Below are positions 8,318-24,000 of a stretch of 64,000 bases of DNA, in pieces (position 1 is the stretch's first letter; every line of letters begins with the position of its first letter). The stretch spans positions 66,658,422 through 66,722,421 of the forward strand of contig NC_084666.1 of assembly GCF_028389875.1 (NCBI RefSeq). The letters run 5' to 3'. The notes under the pieces are model-generated. The model was not told the DNA's origin and did no database searches. It was given only the letters and a program-made list of their open reading frames with translations. The translations under genes and the position numbers were made by a program. This DNA is from Rhea pennata. Lineage: Eukaryota > Chordata > Aves > Rheiformes > Rheidae.

Positions 8318-11300
8318 CTAGAACAGAAAGACAATCCATTACTGTGTGCATGTGTGCACATGTGTATGTGGATGAGTAAAAAACAAGCCAAATACTGAGT
8401 TTTATGCAAGTAACATTTTCAAGCCTTTGCATTGTCTTCTCATTGCTTGCTTCACAATACAACACATGCAGTTTGTGATGCTCTACACTGTTTACAATCT
8501 TTGTGAGATGACATCCTTAAAAATAGAAGTAATTTCTTCTTCATAACCAGGATATGTTAAAAAGGCACCCCAAAAATGTTACAGCAGGTTTGCAGGCCTA
8601 TATATATGTTATTTGAAAACTACGTATTTCAGGCTAGTTGGCCTGAAAGACAGAACAATTACTCCCTTCTTTGCAGATACTGGGAACTGGAACTCTTCTG
8701 TGCCATAATTTCTTTTATTATGGTAGTTCCAAGGTTATTACTGCCTGAAGCCTATGGTCATTTACCATTGCACATCACTTACCAGTTTCCATCGCAGTAT
8801 TTTAATCCACTCATCTGCTTCTATTCCAGTTTTTGCACACAGGTAGTATGTCCTTAGAGGGAACACTAAGCTGTAAGTAAACGATTACAACAGTTTCTTA
8901 AATTGCTAGAACAGTCAGTAGTTCCTCCTAAAACTGAGCCCAGTGCTCTGTAGTCACAGGAGGAGAGCTTAGCCAAGAATCGCTTGCAGTCCTTTACAGA
9001 TTTGGGATATGCTGTCCTAGGCCCACACAGAGAAAGGACCTGCATTTGTGCGTGGAAGTGGTTACTGTGTGACCTGCAGCAAGATCTGAACTCAGGAGCT
9101 AAGGACCTTACCTCAGTAAGAGGGCCTAGGCAATGATTATATGAACTTACAGAATTAGGAAGGCAAATGCACACAACACAGACCTACCCCCTTCCTATTC
9201 ACCAGGAAAACCCCTTTTGACAATGGTGATTCCAGCAAAGCCATGCACGACACATGGAGATTTGGCTGACAAAAACAGTCACAAGTGAGAAGATCAGGAC
9301 TGCAACCATCAAAAAGGAGCTTTGAGAAGCACCCAGCAGTTGCATTTCAAACTTTTCTAGCTATTCTGACCTTTTCAAACAGTAGAAAAAACATAGCAGC
9401 TTACCAGAAACAATTCACTCTTTCCTGGGAGTAGTCAAATTGTACAGCCGAGCATTCAGTTAAGTCTAGTGCCCGAATTGGTTCTGTGGCCTTGAGAATA
9501 AAATGGTGTTAAAATGGAAATATATGGAAACAGAAGCTAAATCTATCTAAGCTCGTCTTCAGTGCATATAGACCTTTACGGGCACACCAATGTTTTCCAG
9601 GCATAGGCGGCAGAGCTACAACACTACAAACGCTAACTAGCAAAATTAATAGCAGTACTACTGCAAGAGGAGCTCAGCTAAATATAAGAAATAGGACAGT
9701 CAGTTTAGCTCTAGATGAACAACAGAGTACAGCACTAGCACAGGAAATTTAGAGGTAGAAGCAGATTGCTGAGAGTCTGGTTGATATATTATAACATGAC
9801 CAACACAGTAACAACTTTGATATCACTTCCAGCTAAAATAATTACTTTCACAGAGACAGGGAACATTTATAGGGCTCATCAGGGATTTGGCCTAACCAGC
9901 TGCTGGAGATTTAATTAATTCCTAAAAGCGCTTTTAAAAGGATGAAGCTAGAAAAGGAGAAATGCAAAAGGAGAGCTGGAACAGCAGCTGCTACAGCAGG
10001 AGTGAAGGTTTTGACTGAACAATATGTGTATCCAAATTTCTTGGGGCAGGCCCAGAAGTGCTTGGGTCAGGGATGAAGACTATGCACTGCTGCCACCCAT
10101 CTCTGTTAAGAGTTTAATTCTTCCTAGGTGTGAGAGTCCTTTCCTGATTTGTTTCTCTCAACCTCACCTTGTTGCACACCTTATAAGGGGCAGGTGGTGT
10201 GGAAGAATAGTTTCCTCTCTACCCAAGCAGCCTCAGCAGTCACAGTCTGACTAGGTATGTGAAGTACCTCTATGCCAATTACGTGCTGCATCAGAAGAAA
10301 GCTGATTGTGCTGAGAAAATGTGAGCGAATGCTGTCCCTGGGCCAGCAGGAAGCTGCTCGGCAGTAGGTACTGCGACCGTGCAGCAACAACGGGAGCGCC
10401 AGGAGACAGCTGGAGGAGGCTGTGTTTCTGACGGACACCTTTGTGCCTGGTAAGTCACAAGTGCTACTCAAACACTTTGTGCTCTGCTGTCTGAAATGTT
10501 ATCCTAGAAAGCTAAGTCAAGTTGGCTTAAACTGCAGTGAAAACTGATGGAAGGCCCATAAATAAACAGCTGTTTATAAATGGTAATGTTTGGGGAGAGT
10601 TGTATGCTGTTGTGTTAAAATCCATTAGTGTTTGGAATGGGACTGGGCAGAGGTGTGAGATAAAGAGTTAAACAGTCTGGCTGCCTTTATGGAGTAGCCA
10701 GAACTGGGGGTAGAGAAGCTCTAGAGGTATGTCCTATTTTCACTGGGTTTAAGATAAAAATGGAGTAGCAACTGTAAGGACAAACCATTTTTTCTGAGGT
10801 GTAACAGCTTAATCTATGGCAGAATGCTAGGAGGGAGGGACTTTCTGAATGAGGGCCACCACAAACCATACAGCCATTTGAAATAAAAGGACTAAATTAA
10901 AGCAGAGGAGAACATACTTCTAGCATTTGCAGAAATATCTCCAAAGCCATGCTATCTCTTGGTGGGTCTAAGCCACCAATGAAAGCTGCATTTTGCTGGT
11001 AGCTTAAAACTCGCTGGGTAAGTCAATTCTTTGCAAAGAACAAACCCTGTCTAGTATGACTGAAGGAGCACAGAAGATGTTTTCTATCCATAATCATTTA
11101 TTAACCTGTTCCTGTTAAAGTCATCAGCAAATTCTGACTTTATTTGAACAGATTTGGCACCTCTGAAAGTATGGGAAGTTTTAGCCTGGAAAGTGGTGAT
11201 ACATATGCAAGAAGCTGGAGATGCAACAGTAGAACTGGTGTTTGCTACTTACTGTCTGGTCTTTGAAATACTTCAGTTCATTCCTATGCAGTGTAAACCA

Positions 11301-12018
11301 CCTTGTCTTCCAGTTCTGAAAGATCAAAAGAGGATGGTAACTGTCTTGTGGGAACGTCAGTGTAACACCGTTTAGGGAAGAAAAACCTTTAAAGCTGTTA
11401 ACTTGCTCTGGTTTGCAATCTTGCTTTGCTGTTCTCCAAAGCACCAATAATTATTCCTCTCTATACAGAGGAGTACAGGCAGAGCTATTTCAGCCCTGCA
11501 CTGTCTCTAGCTTGTGTGTGACTACAGGGTGGAAGCAAGGGATAGAGGTTTCCTTACCTTGACTATTTTGCCTTGTTTTATCAAATATCCTTCTTTTGTA
11601 CCAAGCTGTGAGGTAAGAAGGAAAGGGAGCAGGTTTAGACACTGAACTTTGCTTACTTCCCACATCTCCCTCTTGTCCTTATTCCTGTGAGATAGGACAG
11701 CAGCCTGTTTGTGGTAAGCTTTCCATCACTGCTTGCTCCATCCTTGGTCCTCCTGTATGTGCCTCACCCCCTACCTCCCACCCACATTAAGGGAGACAAA
11801 TTCAAAATTCAGATGTGCTTATTGAAAAACTGGCTTCTGAACTGGTTTACTGCCATCATCAGTGATTCTGGGATCCTGTGGCTTCTCAGATACTCACTAA
11901 AACTCTATGCAGGGATCTATTTGTGAGACTGTTATATATTAATATATATATTATATATTTTTTTAAAAAAAGATTCTTGCTGAGTGGATTGCTATTTGCT
12001 CTTAATCAATAAAAAGGC

Positions 12019-12050
<32 letters not shown>

Positions 12051-15000
12051 GACAGGGTCATGTTTCCTTGGAGGTGAAGTTGGAACAACCCAGCTATAAA
12101 TGATTGTGAGATACATCAAAACACTTTCTTCTTTTAACCATTTTATGCTAATCCTTATTAATTTAACTCGTTCTCTTTTTCTCCAAAAAATAAATTAATA
12201 TATCATTCAAGTACCTTCCTCTCTATTCTGGGCACTACTTTCCTAGACAAATCACCTGTTTTGCTCAGATATGAGATACTAGGGACTTAAAGTCTCTAAT
12301 TACTGTCCAAGTGAATCACAGATGTCAGAGCAGGTGGCCCAAATGGATATGAAGATGTTCTCTTGTTTCTCATACCAGTAAGGCATAGCTTCTAATGTGA
12401 CACAGCTTTTTTTACTGTGCTCATAATTATTAGGGCTTAAAGTATGGAGGCTCTTCTCTATCATATTGCTTTCTCTATGCTGGGCTTAGGTCTGTGGCAG
12501 AATTCAGCAAGCGTCTTCATGTTTTAAGTCAAGGTGATTCTAAAGTTACAACATGAAAATCCCAAAAATATTTTTAATATAATAATGTACCTATCAGGAT
12601 GTAAGTACTGATATTAATTTGTTCGAATTATGTTTCGGTCCGAGTCTTCCAAATGTGTCCCTGCCTGTCTTACATATCCTTTTCTTTTTTTCCTCCCTTT
12701 ATTTCAAAGGGTCACTTTTTAATTAACCTAGAAAGTCAGAGATGCTCTTCCTTTCCCTTCCTTCCTCCCTGTTAGGAATGAGGCTGTATATTGCTAGCTA
12801 CTAAAATGATAAGAAGCAGTGAGTTTGCCTAATTTCACTAGTTGCTTCCTGTCAACTAATCCTTATATTCACTGACTGAGACGAAATGTGGTAGGTCTTA
12901 CAGCTGTTTCTTGGTTGTGTTATTTATGGTATTCCTCCCCCCACACCTGTGGAGAGAAACTTTCCACTGACTGTAAAAGAGGTTTGCCAAAACAAGAGCT
13001 TACTGTGCAGCCTGACATAGGTATTATTGTATACAACTTAATTGTCAGAAAGATGTGAGAAGGGTTATGCTTGTTTTGTGGGTGTGTTTTGTGAGGAATT
13101 AAAGGGAAAAAAAACTGCTTAAAAGCTTTAAGTTAACATTCAAAAGGGAAGCTAATACAGAAGCACTGGGTTCAGATGGCAGGCTCGTGTAGGTCAGCCC
13201 CAGGTAATATTTTCCACTGACAGCACTGAAGGTCTTGGAGACAGAGTGTGAAAGGCCTTATTTGTCTTGGGACTCTATCTCATAAGACTTTTGGTTCTGC
13301 TACGATTGACAAAGACTTCCTGTGTTTAAGAACCCATAAAAGGATGAATTATTGGTGTTAGCTGCTTACTTCAGCAATCATACTAAACTCAGGCTGGGAG
13401 AAACCCCCCTCCACCCCCATGCCAGAACACAACTTACTGAGGGAGCATTTGGAACAAGATCGTTTTCCGTCCTTCCTGTCTGCATTGCTGTGTGAACTCG
13501 GACAGACTCATAAATGGAAGGTTCTTCGACTTTCCGTGGATAGGGATGCTTCAATACAATTAAGGTTCCTGGAAAGAAAAAGAGCAGTAGTGAGTTACAA
13601 GGTCATGTTTATTGCAGGTTCTTAGCAAATAGCTGCACTTTTATTTTATCTGCAATAGTGAGCAACCTCCTTAAAATAGTAACTGCTGTAACATCTAATC
13701 TTTGTTTTTAAATAATGTCATAGCATATGAAATTTTGCTGTATTTGCATCTTGTGCTGATATCGTCAGGTCTTAAAGAAGGAGGATGCTAGGATTACTAA
13801 AAATTGGACTTGAAACCTACAGTTGACTCAAGTCTCTTCAAAGTGAAAAAAATATAGTTTAATGAGTTATATTTTGTAATGGGAAGGGCTATAAAGGGAA
13901 GCAGAAAATAATATATGAAGCAAATAACTGAAATCTGATTATAGACACAGGGGTGTATGCAAATATGATATATGCAACTTATAATAGGTCCAAAGGCAGA
14001 ATCTGCTTAATTTTCTCTAGTTAGGGGAGGGGAGAAAGCTTTACCATTTGGAAGGAAGTTGAGAACCTCCATCAGTCTATGGAAACCTTACCTGCTCCTA
14101 ACCTGTTGCATAGGCTCAAACAGATGTATATCATATGTACATCACAGAGATCCTTATATAAGAACTGGAAGGACATTTTAGAGGAGGTTTGTTTTTTCTA
14201 GCAAGCTACCTTTTTTCTCTCCACAAAAAATGCTTTTACAGAATCATTCAGTAAATATATAAGAACTAGTAAAAGTTGATCCAGCTACCCCATAGCAAGA
14301 GTCTTTCTGTACATTTGTGTTTCTAAGGAAGAATGAAAACTAGCATGTAGCCACATTCTTGGAAATTTTACTCAAGTTAAAGTAACTTTGGCTTTTCTGT
14401 CTCGCTTGTGACTCGAAGTTTCTAAATGTTTTCCAAATGTAGCTGAAAACTGGTAAATAAAACAAATAGGTAGGAATAACACTTTGATGTTGTCACTTTA
14501 CATAAAGAAAGAAAAATGATGGTACATCGCTTCAACCTTGTTACTGAATAGTCAGTGGTCTGTTCCAAGAAAACATCTCTCAGATAATACTAGCCTTAAT
14601 TTCCTTTTTAATTATCTATAGTTCAGGAGGAAGTGTATTATGACATACACTATGACACAGAAAAATAGATGTGAATCCATGTAGCAGCGCAAAGTGGAAA
14701 TGAAGCTGTAGTCAAACGAGGCTTGTCGGGCTTGGAACCCAACCCTGCAGCTGTTCCCAGACAAATGAACCGCTGGCACTGCATGGACCAGTTTGCAGGG
14801 TTGCAGTGAGGTTGCAGTGAGTGCACTGGTCTAAGAGTGCCTAGTGTGCCTCTCCCAGAGGTAAAAGTAGCCCCAATAGAGGGCAGAAAATAATAATAAT
14901 AATGGTTTCCACTATCTTCCATTTATGTATTGCAATTCTTTGTCTGTCTTAAATTCCTGTCTCTATACAAGCCAGAGATGAAAAGTATTCATATTACTCT

Positions 15001-18000
15001 GCTTTGCTCTCTCTCATTGCTGAGCTCACAGTTTTTCTATTTTTCTACTAATGCCTGAGTCAAAGGTCATTTGTTGCCCCTCGCTGAATGGAAGCATGGC
15101 CAAAGGGGTAAGAAATCGGAGGCTGTTCCTGGCTCTTCTGCTGACCTGCTATGTGACCCGGTGTGGGGCCAGTCATTTAGCCTCACTGACGCTGCCTACA
15201 GAGTGGGCCCTCATGAGCCCCTACCCCCACCTTTGGACACAAATCAGTTACTTCCCAGGAGAGCTCTGACATATCTACTGAAGGAGCATTGCCCAAGTGC
15301 TAACTTTCTCCTCCTAGTTATTGCTGCCTGTAGGAAGAAAAGGCTGAAAGTTCCTTGAAGTGATGTCCAAATGCCTTTTCCTACTTTGTAGCATGTCCAG
15401 CTTATATTAAAGAGGTTTCACAGAGCCAGCAGAATCTGATTAGGGAGCTTTAGGCTGCAAGTGAGCCCATCACTCAGCACTGTTGATCCTGTCCAGGTCC
15501 TGTCCACAGAGATCACATAACACCAAATCCTTAATTACTAATGTCTGTAACAGAGGCAATGAGTATGTGCCTGAATATTTCTATATGTCAACTAAAATAT
15601 TTACGAAGTTAGGCTTGTGGGCGTATGTCTGATTTCAGGGAAAAAACAGCTTATTGGCAAAAAAACATCCACTTAAACTGCTCTAAAGGCAACTTAAAAA
15701 GAGAATGCTTTGAAAGATAAAGTGCAAGTACCACTGCATTCTTTTAAAATATCTTAGAAAGTAATCCTACTGTTTAATACTTGTGATTCATTTGTGTTAA
15801 AGAGTACTCATGCATATTTAGTGTGTATTATGGCTATTGTGTGCACCAGCTATTATTTAACTGGACACACACATAATTAGGCACTATTCTATGTATCAGT
15901 TGCCACACTTCCTACACGATACCTTTTTGCCCCCGTCTCTTTTTTTTTCTTTGCACTAACTTGTACTGACTTTTAAATCTTTAACTTCTACATTTCCAGC
16001 TAAACCTAAAACTGTCATTATCATGGTAATATGCTTCTCTTTCTCCTTGGATTCCCGTGTGGTGGTGTTCAACTCATTTGTAGGAACTGAGTTTAATCTT
16101 TTAAATATCAGTTCAAGGTTAGCCATTAAAAAATCCTGTGCTTTTTTTTTTTCTCCTAAAAACAAGGCCAGCCACTGTGGGTAGGGCTCAGCAGGCTGAT
16201 CCTCTGTTGGGAAGAAACAGCAGTAATACAGGGCACATGCCCTACAGGGAAGGGGAGCATGTCACTGCAGACTCTTCTGCAGCTGAAGAACAGTGCAGCT
16301 AAACAATCTGAAGACCCTTTCTGCTTACTGGGGATTTATATTTGATTAGTTAGAGAATAAATTATCAAACATCCTGCTTTGGTTTTATTATTTTTGGAGA
16401 GGTCCTTCTACTCCTAATACATGCATATTTTGAAATGCTTCTTTCCTCTCTCATAAAGAGATAAAGATTTAAGTAAAAGGAGCTTACAATGCATTACACA
16501 AAGCAAGGCAAAAAAAAAAAATCGCATAAGCATATGGCTCTCCTTACCTGTCTCGCTTCCAATTAAAGGCTGATTTGCAAAATGCATGACTAATTCCTTC
16601 AAGTCAGAAAACTCATTAAATCCAAATTTGAATGTAGTTCCTGTATGTTCCACATGAAAGTGTTTCACAGAATCTTTTCCCCTACAATAGAAAAGGAAAA
16701 ATTTGTCAGGACATACATGGCAGAAGCTTTGGGGTACCTACAACTCCTGAATAGCAGTTTTCACTGCAAGAAATCTGGACTTGCAGGGCCTATTTCACAC
16801 AGTAGACTGTAGTACAACAGATAAAAAGGAATTCACAGATTGCAGGTTGAAAATCACTGTCGTAGCAGTAATATCAATGTTATCACCATCCTTCACAAAT
16901 ATTCAACACACTTGAAAATCAGATTCATTTAAAAAAAAATAAATAATCACTGCTTTACAGGTGATAGTGAAAAGCTGGGTAAGTTGAATTAATTAATGTT
17001 GCAAATAGATAACAAGACTTAGAATCATGTTATCCAGTCCTCTAACCAGGATAATACTCCTCCGTGTATCAGACTTTAGCTCTGATGGTGTACCTATACC
17101 CCTTGGTGTTCATCTTGTCAAGTGTCCTGATCTCACTAAAAATGTTGTTGACTTTCAAAATTAGACTACCTCTCTTTAAGCATGGATTTAACAACTTCAG
17201 ATACCAAAGGCTTTCATATATATATATATTTTTTTTTTCAAAAGGCTTCTCGGTCTGCTTTGTCTCTGTACTCATATGAGGAGACTCTATTGTGGGCTCT
17301 GTCTAATGTGAACTACAGTCCTTTTCCTGTTAGGGCAGCCACATCATTTGTTTATGAAAGTTGATATTTAGAGAAATGCTTAAGGCCTCACTTCTGGAAT
17401 GGGTGCTTATTTTGACTTCAGAAGTCAGTGAAGCACACTCTCCCTTGTGAGAAAGTTTTTCTGTCAATATTATTGCTAGCATTCAAAACAGTCCAGACAA
17501 AAATCAGGCTCAGGAAAAATATATGCAGCAAACATACTGAAAATATTTTGAAGTGATTTATAATGTATTCCTAGCAGGTGGTTAAATCTTTGCATTGTCC
17601 TTGAGACTTAAATGATATTGTAGAATATGCATCTATCAGCTTCCCCTGTGCTTTTGTACTATGGAAACACCTTTGCTTCAGCCATCTCAGACAGGGTGTG
17701 AAGCAAAGTGATGATGGCCTATACATCAAATAGCTGCTGTGACTGTTTGCTGTACTGGCAAAATTTTCATCTAGTTTCACAAGAAATACAATGTTGCAAT
17801 GAGAGCAACTTTACTCTATTTCCTAGTTCCTTTTTAGGGTTGGCTAATTTAGATGGGGGAGGGGATGTCAATCTGTCATCTATCTCTAGCTTCTCATTAC
17901 AGATATGTCAATAAAAATCCAAAGCACTATTTCCTATTAAAACAAACCCTAACAATGACTGAAGTGTCTAGGGAAGCAGAAAATAAAAAATGTAGAAGGA

Positions 18001-21000
18001 ATTTAGGAGAAATGGACTGTGACAGCCAGTATTGCTAAAATGACATTTATAAAAATGTATTAGAACAAAATTAAACCACTTACTCCAAAACAAATTTCTA
18101 TATTACTCAAAAAATGCAAAGGAAAACTTAGAATTAAATGGGCATGTAAAATGAGTAAATGAAACATTTTAAAGTGAAAATCAGTATTTCAAGAGTTGTA
18201 CCACCACAAAACTAATATAATGGAGTAAAAGATCAGGCTCTGGGATACTCTGTGCATCTAGTAATGCAATAAATGATTCTTAATCCTACTTGGAGAGCTG
18301 AATAAATACTGGAACTGGCCTGAAGTAGACTCTTTAAGGTATTTTTAAGCCTCGACTTAAATCAGTGAATTTATTTTAATCACTTGTTTAACACTTTAGC
18401 TTTTATTTTCTATTATAAGAACAATTTAAATTTTATTTTATGGTAATAGGCTTTTTTCCCGAGTGTTCTTGAAAATAAATAGCTTCTGAATTTTTTTTTG
18501 AAAATTTGCCTGAAGTAGAATACTCTAAATAATGTTTAGTTATACTCTACAGTCAAAAATATTAACTATTAAGATACTGTTTCATATAAATTATTTTTTC
18601 AAGGAGTGCTATTTATATATCCTACTGTCCTGTTTCACAACACTTGCACATAATTTAGCCATTATCACTCTGAATATTCATTCTGTAAAAACACCTCAGG
18701 ACCTCAATCAGGGCGCACAGATCCATGTACCCCTCAAGCATGTTGTACAAATAGCTGTCTATAGTGGTAAAATTTCAGGGAGTGTATGTATGGAAATATT
18801 TGCTCTAGGGCCTTCTATCAGAGGTCAGTGAAGCAAACTGTATTTGCCTTTCATTTCAGAATATGCACAAATTGCAATTTCCTCAGTTTCCTGATGACTA
18901 TACTTCCAAATTATAATGGTTCCTGGTACTGAATACATGGAAAATCGCTAATCTCAAGGGCATGTGCTGTGTTCTTGTCTATTAGAGTTGTGTAATGTAT
19001 TTATTAAAGTGACCTTAGCTTAAAATTACTGTGATCCAGCTGAGTTGTGGTCACTAATCACCTGCAGGCTCAGTTTGTGATAGAAATTAGGTCAAATGCA
19101 CCAGCTTCAACTTTAATATTAAAGAGGCTTAATATATCTTATGTATTTGTCAAAGGCTAAGAATGTATTGGGGTTGGTTACCTCCATTCAGCTGATGTGC
19201 AGCAACTACCTTTTGTGTCTTAACACATTTGTATGTCTTCTCTGCATCTTAGGAGGGTCCTTAAATGTGATTCCGTAGTGAGGTATAGGCTGAATTATGT
19301 GTGCTCTGTATAGGCTGTATACTGCTACTGCTGTAATTCTGATGACTTCAAGGGCATGATACTTGTTACTCTGAGATATTGTTCAAATCAGTTGGGCACT
19401 ACTAGCTAAAACAGTCTTAACCCAGAATGGGGAAGGCTCACTAAAATACTGCATCATCTCCCAGAGATGATTGTTCCTATACAGTGAAACAGATATTGTG
19501 AGCTGTATAGGAACAGACTGCCCAGAAACTGGTGAAGTTATCACCTGTTAACTGTATATTGAGTACTTTAATCTCCTCATAAAACCTTTCTACTCTCATC
19601 CGTCTGTTTTTTGAACTCCTCTGACTGTCAAGGATTTTTACCACACAAGATGCAAGAACAAACCTGTACAATCTATCTATACAGTGATATTTTTCCCAGG
19701 AAGATGAATTCATACTTTGAATTGGAAATTGCTTTTTTTTTTCTCTCTCTCTCCAAAGTCTTTTTCTTTCTATCAAAATCTCATTCAGCAGGATTCTACC
19801 ATGAGAAAAACACACTTAAACAGTTCTTGTTCATGCCCTAGGAAGAACCTTGTGGGTTATTTCAATGCAGGAGAGTTGCAAACAAATATGGAAATAAGTG
19901 AAAACTTTAAAACTGTCAGCTGGGTAGTGTTAGATAAAATCAGTCACTTCTGCCTGTAGCCTACCTTACAGAGAGGGAGTATAGGCCTTCCTTTTCATTA
20001 CTCTTCCTCAAGAGATAGCTTCCATCCTGCCCGTTGGAGAGAAGCAGCGCTTCTGCTGCATGCCGGGTAAGATTATCGTGATACCACCTGGGAAGACACA
20101 AGCATGAAATCATCACTCACTCTCAGCATCAGTCTTCATGCTTCTGCTGAGTTATGAAGCTGGGCTAGGGGAAAAAAGGAAGGCCTGCAACTAAAGCTGT
20201 TTTAATGGTGAGTTACCGTTCCTGTCCTCTGCACAGGTTGCGCAGAACAGTTCCCCTTTCAGCAGCTTCCTTTTGACAAGCCCAGAAAATGGTTGCGGGG
20301 GGGGGGGGGGGGATTGTCAGGTTTGAAGTTGGTGTTCCTTCAGAATTTGTAAACAGCTGACAGTTTGCTGAATCTTATTTAAAAAAATGCAAATTTAGCC
20401 TGCATGAACAATGAGCCCTTATCTAAATGTATACTGACTTTTAGGTGAAAGCAATTTTGAGGGGTATTCAGGTTCCTTTGTCGATTTGCTAAATCTGTAC
20501 TTCCTGACATATCTACACACTTCAGTACACTTCCTCTTTTGGGGCAGATAGGCAACACTATTAAGAAATCTCCTCCCAAATTCTACATTCCCTGTAACTC
20601 AGCTCATCTGCACTGTTAAGATCTATAAGAAAACAGATTTGCCTAGATTTAAAATCTTCATTTGAGGCCTAGCCTTTCTGGCAGAAAGGAGAAGGGAACA
20701 AAGTTACTTGATAAAATGGAAAGATAAAACTTAAATTCTGGTATCATTGCTGCTCAGCCACACATTTTCTAAGAAATGCAGCAGAACATCTGAGCACTTG
20801 CTTTATTGAATGACATGAAAAATTAGACAAGGAACCCATAGGGAATTCCACTGGAAAAATCCTGCAGAGAAGATCATGAAACTTTGGTTACGGCCTAATT
20901 TATGTGCAGAGTGATTTAGCACAGAAAAACTTGATTTTTTTTAATAGAAAATCTCATTTAAAATGTTTCTGAGACTAAACATATTAAAAAGAAAAAGTGG

Positions 21001-24000
21001 AGGCACAGATGTGTAAAAGGCTGGAGTGTCATCCTATAACAGATAGTGTATGCAGGTATTACTACTAGTTGTAATTATAACTTCAGGTGCAAAGGTAAAA
21101 GGGAATAGAGTATCCCTGAGCAGAATTAGCCTTGTTAATAAACAATTATTGTGTCTTCATTGCACTTTAACATGCAGGGACATTGTGGCAAGAGCAGAGC
21201 TACCTCTGGTGCTAATAGGGCACGGCTCTGCCAGGAGTGAGGCTCCTCCCTTGCTGGCTTGTGTCTTGGTGGGGGGTCTCCTCCGTCCATTAATTTGTGT
21301 GTGTGCGCAACTTTGGGGTCGAATTCTATTACTATTTCAGCTACAGAAATACAGGTTGACAGGGAGCTGTATCACAGCACTTCTTGGCATTTGTATTATG
21401 GCAGTCTTTGAACTGAAATGATGTGTAATTATAAACTCTTCCTCCTTATCTATTCATTGCAAGTTGCCACTAAACTTGGCATCCTCCCACCCAACTCCCC
21501 CAAAGTTATAACTCTGGATTTAGACAGCTGCCTATTTGAAAGGCCAGCTGGTTGATAAATTGCTTTATGAAAGACTTCAGAATGTTAACCCCACAGAAGA
21601 CAAGATCCCCGTGAAACTTAATATTGGCAGGGTATTGCTGTTTTGGCTCTAGAACGTGCTCTATGGGCTGTCTCACTGTAACAAATAAAATAATGAATAT
21701 TTAAAGATCAAAGATTAAAGATCAATCATCCTCTGAAACACCTGTTAGCCAAAATCTGCTTTGGGATTAACTGCCCAAGTAAGTAATAGTCAAAGGTCAG
21801 GTCTGTCCTGATGCTAGGAGGCTGGTATCAGCACGCACACTTGGCTGGATCTAGACCTGGAAGACAACTGGGGGAAATCTCATAAAGCATTTTCTTTCAC
21901 TTTTGTGCAAAAGAAACATGCTTTGAGAAAAATCTGTAAATGGCCAATTTCCTGAAGAAGGCATATTCAATCTGAGGTTAAGTGCACTGTTACCTTATTT
22001 CCAAAAAGCCTTCTGCTAAGTTATTTTAAAATAGAAGTTGCTCTATTTAAAAATGTTCTGTTTAAGTGTGGTCTCTCTTCAAGCATGAAGTCACTAACCA
22101 GTGAAATCTTACCACTATGCAGTGCCAGAAAAAAAACAACACTTTGGGAAAATAACATTGTCATAAAGTGCATATCTCAATCTTTGGAGAAAAGGTTCCA
22201 CCATTTCTTTCTCCTGAATATGCTCTCGGACAAAAACCCCTCAAACATCAGGGTCTTGCTCACTTTAAAAATGGATGTAATGCTATAATATGGCTCTTCA
22301 TGCCAAAGCAACTGTTACATGTAGTTATTTTTTCTGCCTTTCTCCTGTCAGATAGTGAAATATCAGAGTAACCTGACAGCTGTTACTATTTGAACCATGC
22401 AAATGGTCATTTGGATCTTGTTCCAATGATACTGAACACAGGTACAATTTTAAAATCCTATGGCAACTCAGTATTTCCACACAAACCACCAAGGAAGGTA
22501 AAGTGAAGGCTCATAAAGCCTGCTTGATCAGCCAAATGCCAAGCTAAGAAGAAACTAAAAGGGAAGCCTTGATCCAATTTTCCTCAAATGAGTACAGCAG
22601 CTGTTTAAAAAGTCCAAATTCTCCTTGGTGCAAATCAACTATGAAATGTGTTTTACTATAACAGTTCTGAATATACCTGGCACTGCTGCCTGTACTAATA
22701 TCTTCTTGTAAATGAGTGATTCTGATCATCAGACAGTCCACTGTAGGATCCGAACTGCCCTCTTTCTTTTCCTACAACCAGTAGGAATGCTAAATATATG
22801 CTAGTAATATATTTAAGATGTATGCAACTTTTCAGATCTCTACCTCTTAAATTGCTGCTTTAATTGAAATTGTCTAATTTAAATTGATTATACTGCACTC
22901 TGCTATGTACAACAGTGGTCCAATAACTGAACCAAGGTCAAAACTTCATGACACTGTTTGCAAAGTCAGAGGACTTGACTATGAGACAGCCAGACTAATA
23001 ACTGATACTACTGCATAAATTTCAACTGAACTTAAGTATTTGGAGGGAGGAGGGGAATCCTTCAACTTTTCATGTTTAGAAAAATCATTTAGCCAGCCCT
23101 TTGAATTTTGCAGGCAAAAAAAAGCAGGATTTAAAGAAAAGTCACATTAGTCTGATAAATTGTGTTCTACAGATACCAACAGAACTCTTGAGACAGCATG
23201 CTGGAGCTCAGCTTGCGTGTGTGCTGGTATTATATCAAGGTAGGAGATACGCTCCATTCAACAGGACCTTGTAAGGGGCAGCTACCTTTAGCTTAAGTTC
23301 TGCTCTTTTTCTCTGTGATGCCTACATACCTGGGAGAGGAAACTGTTGATGGAAAAGATAACCTATCTCTATCTCCCTGCTTAATTAAAACAGAAAACTA
23401 ATAAAATGAAATTAAAGGCTTCACAAATACTTGTCTTTTTGATGCCTTTACTAAGACCATGAGCAAGCCATTCTACTCATTTACTTTCTTGGGAGAAAAC
23501 TGAATTCTGTTATCAGCCTTTCCAGTTTAAACCACATTGTATGTCTTGTGTATCGGGCTATTTCTAAAAGCCCTTCTGAAAATCCTCTATTTGACTCAAT
23601 CTACAGAGCTTGTATTGCTGCAAGAATTCCCGAAATTCTCTGTACTCTTGACATTTGTCAGACTGAAAGTCTGTGAAGAATTTGCCTGGGGCTCCTGATA
23701 GAGAGCTCTATGAAGAAATAGATGGAGGGAGGAAGAAATAAACATGGTGGGGAAGGAGAAGCTATATCCCCCCTGCAGATCAGGGAGCTCTTATGCATGG
23801 GATTTGTCATTTCTGATGACACTGACGAAGCTGTACAGACATTTTTCAAAATATTTCTCTTCTGCCTGTGTATTTAGAGGCTGGTCAGCAAAACTGCAGC
23901 TGGCATCAGGTGGACTAACTTTCAAACTCTACTGGCATACAGAAGGAATAAAACATCTAGCTGTGATTAACCTAACAGGTAATGTTACAGGACTCTTGGA

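Noticed and set aside
17064-17279. Overlapping 68-71 codon frames on both strands near 17.1-17.3 kb
   Set aside because: They share the same AT-rich bases in DAPP1 intron 2 and have no recognisable features.
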